A stretch of DNA of 44,263 nucleotides, taken from NCBI RefSeq assembly GCF_013386825.1, contig NZ_JACARC010000024.1:525-44787 (forward strand), given 5' to 3'. Below, in pieces: positions 44,168-44,263 of this stretch; within the stretch, counting starts at the first letter, position 1, and each line of letters opens with the position of its first letter. The notes beneath the pieces are model-generated. The model had not been told where the DNA came from. It searched no databases and was given only the letters and a program-made list of their open reading frames with translations. Origin of the DNA: Pseudomonas sp. IPO3778 (GTDB lineage: Bacteria; Pseudomonadota; Gammaproteobacteria; Pseudomonadales; Pseudomonadaceae). The translations under genes and the position numbers were made by a program.

Positions 44168-44186
44168 TGTGGGAAATTTCTGACAA
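44158..44186 (-). promoter_or_regulatory. Candidate promoter of the lexA2-imuA-imuB-dnaE2 operon
   Basis: On the - strand TTGTCA (44181-44186) and TACAAA (44158-44163) are 17 bases apart. The -10 falls inside the LexA2 palindrome, so bound repressor would block RNA polymerase. Transcription would begin near 44150-44152, right at the second possible start codon. Confidence 0.5.
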
Positions 44187-44216
44187 GGGCCGCTAGTCGG
44201 GGGTCGGTGGTCGGGG

Positions 44217-44263
44217 TGAATATCCGTTGCTGCGGTAACGGCCGCTTAGGGTTCCGCCCTTAC
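44217..44263. repeat. Possible edge of a dispersed intergenic repeat
   Basis: The stretch with GCTGCGGTAACGGC and CTTAGGGTTCCGCCCTTAC matches, from memory, a phrase found many times in P. fluorescens-group genomes between genes. It is cut by the window end. No gene is seen from 44159 to the end. Confidence 0.35.

Noticed and set aside
44170..44183. TGGGAAATTTCTGA upstream of lexA2 resembles the heptad boxes of the fimbrial cluster
   Set aside because: Only the GGAAATTTC core matches and the gene is SOS-controlled. It is a reminder that the core can occur by chance, so the boxes need a genome-wide count.
1..44263. CRISPR arrays, tRNA or rRNA genes, phage att sites, complete IS elements
   Set aside because: None seen by eye; the repeats found are REP/REPIN-type palindromes and one direct repeat, not regularly spaced arrays.

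Overview
The window looks like chromosome from a fluorescent Pseudomonas (P. fluorescens group). Reasons: high-GC codon use in most genes, typical REP/REPIN palindromes (TGTGGCGAGCGGGC..., GTGGCGAGGGAGC..., GTGGGAGCTGTCGAGC... families), a lexA2-imuA-imuB-dnaE2 cassette, a DUF6124-type small gene, and many two-component, chemotaxis and c-di-GMP genes. No rRNA, tRNA, CRISPR array, complete IS or integrase was seen.

Layout. 1-530: repeats, including a second copy of the 3' end of the neighbouring diguanylate cyclase gene. 0.5-8.3 kb: ordinary accessory/core genes: PAS-GGDEF cyclase, a LysE-type exporter divergent from a LysR regulator, a secreted PEBP-like protein coupled to an AraC regulator, a secreted serine hydrolase, an MFS exporter, and a DUF6124 gene behind a strongly structured leader. 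8.6-16.7 kb: a lower-GC island with two convergent pairs that look like phage defence: TIGR02391 protein then HEPN-like protein on +, and SIR2 NADase (Dsr1-like, 1267 aa) then a cytoplasmic trypsin-fold protease on -. The spacers carry fragments of a shared intergenic sequence. 17-21.4 kb: a chemoreceptor with a textbook sigma-28 promoter and a histidine-rich membrane sensor, a periplasmic amidotransferase-fold protein, a small membrane-anchored protein and a second MFS carrier.

21.4-33.7 kb (all on -): a chaperone-usher fimbrial operon (pilin, chaperone, usher, tip adhesin, then a REC-EAL phosphodiesterase) beside a BvgAS/RocSA-like phosphorelay (LuxR-type regulator, 1213-aa unorthodox kinase) and a second REC-EAL protein with degenerate key residues. 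A perfect inverted heptad TAGGAAATTTCCTA, like BvgA boxes, lies in the fimbrial promoter region, and weaker versions lie before the degenerate EAL gene and the regulator gene. I read this as one self-contained adhesion switch: sensor, activator, active EAL enzyme, possibly inactive EAL partner, and fimbrial target.

33.8-44.2 kb (all on -): a UvrA paralogue without the usual full length, a soluble PAS hybrid kinase, and the LexA2-controlled mutasome operon (lexA2, imuA, imuB, dnaE2). A perfect LexA2-type palindrome overlaps the lexA2 translation start. The final ~45 bases look like the edge of a dispersed Pseudomonas repeat.
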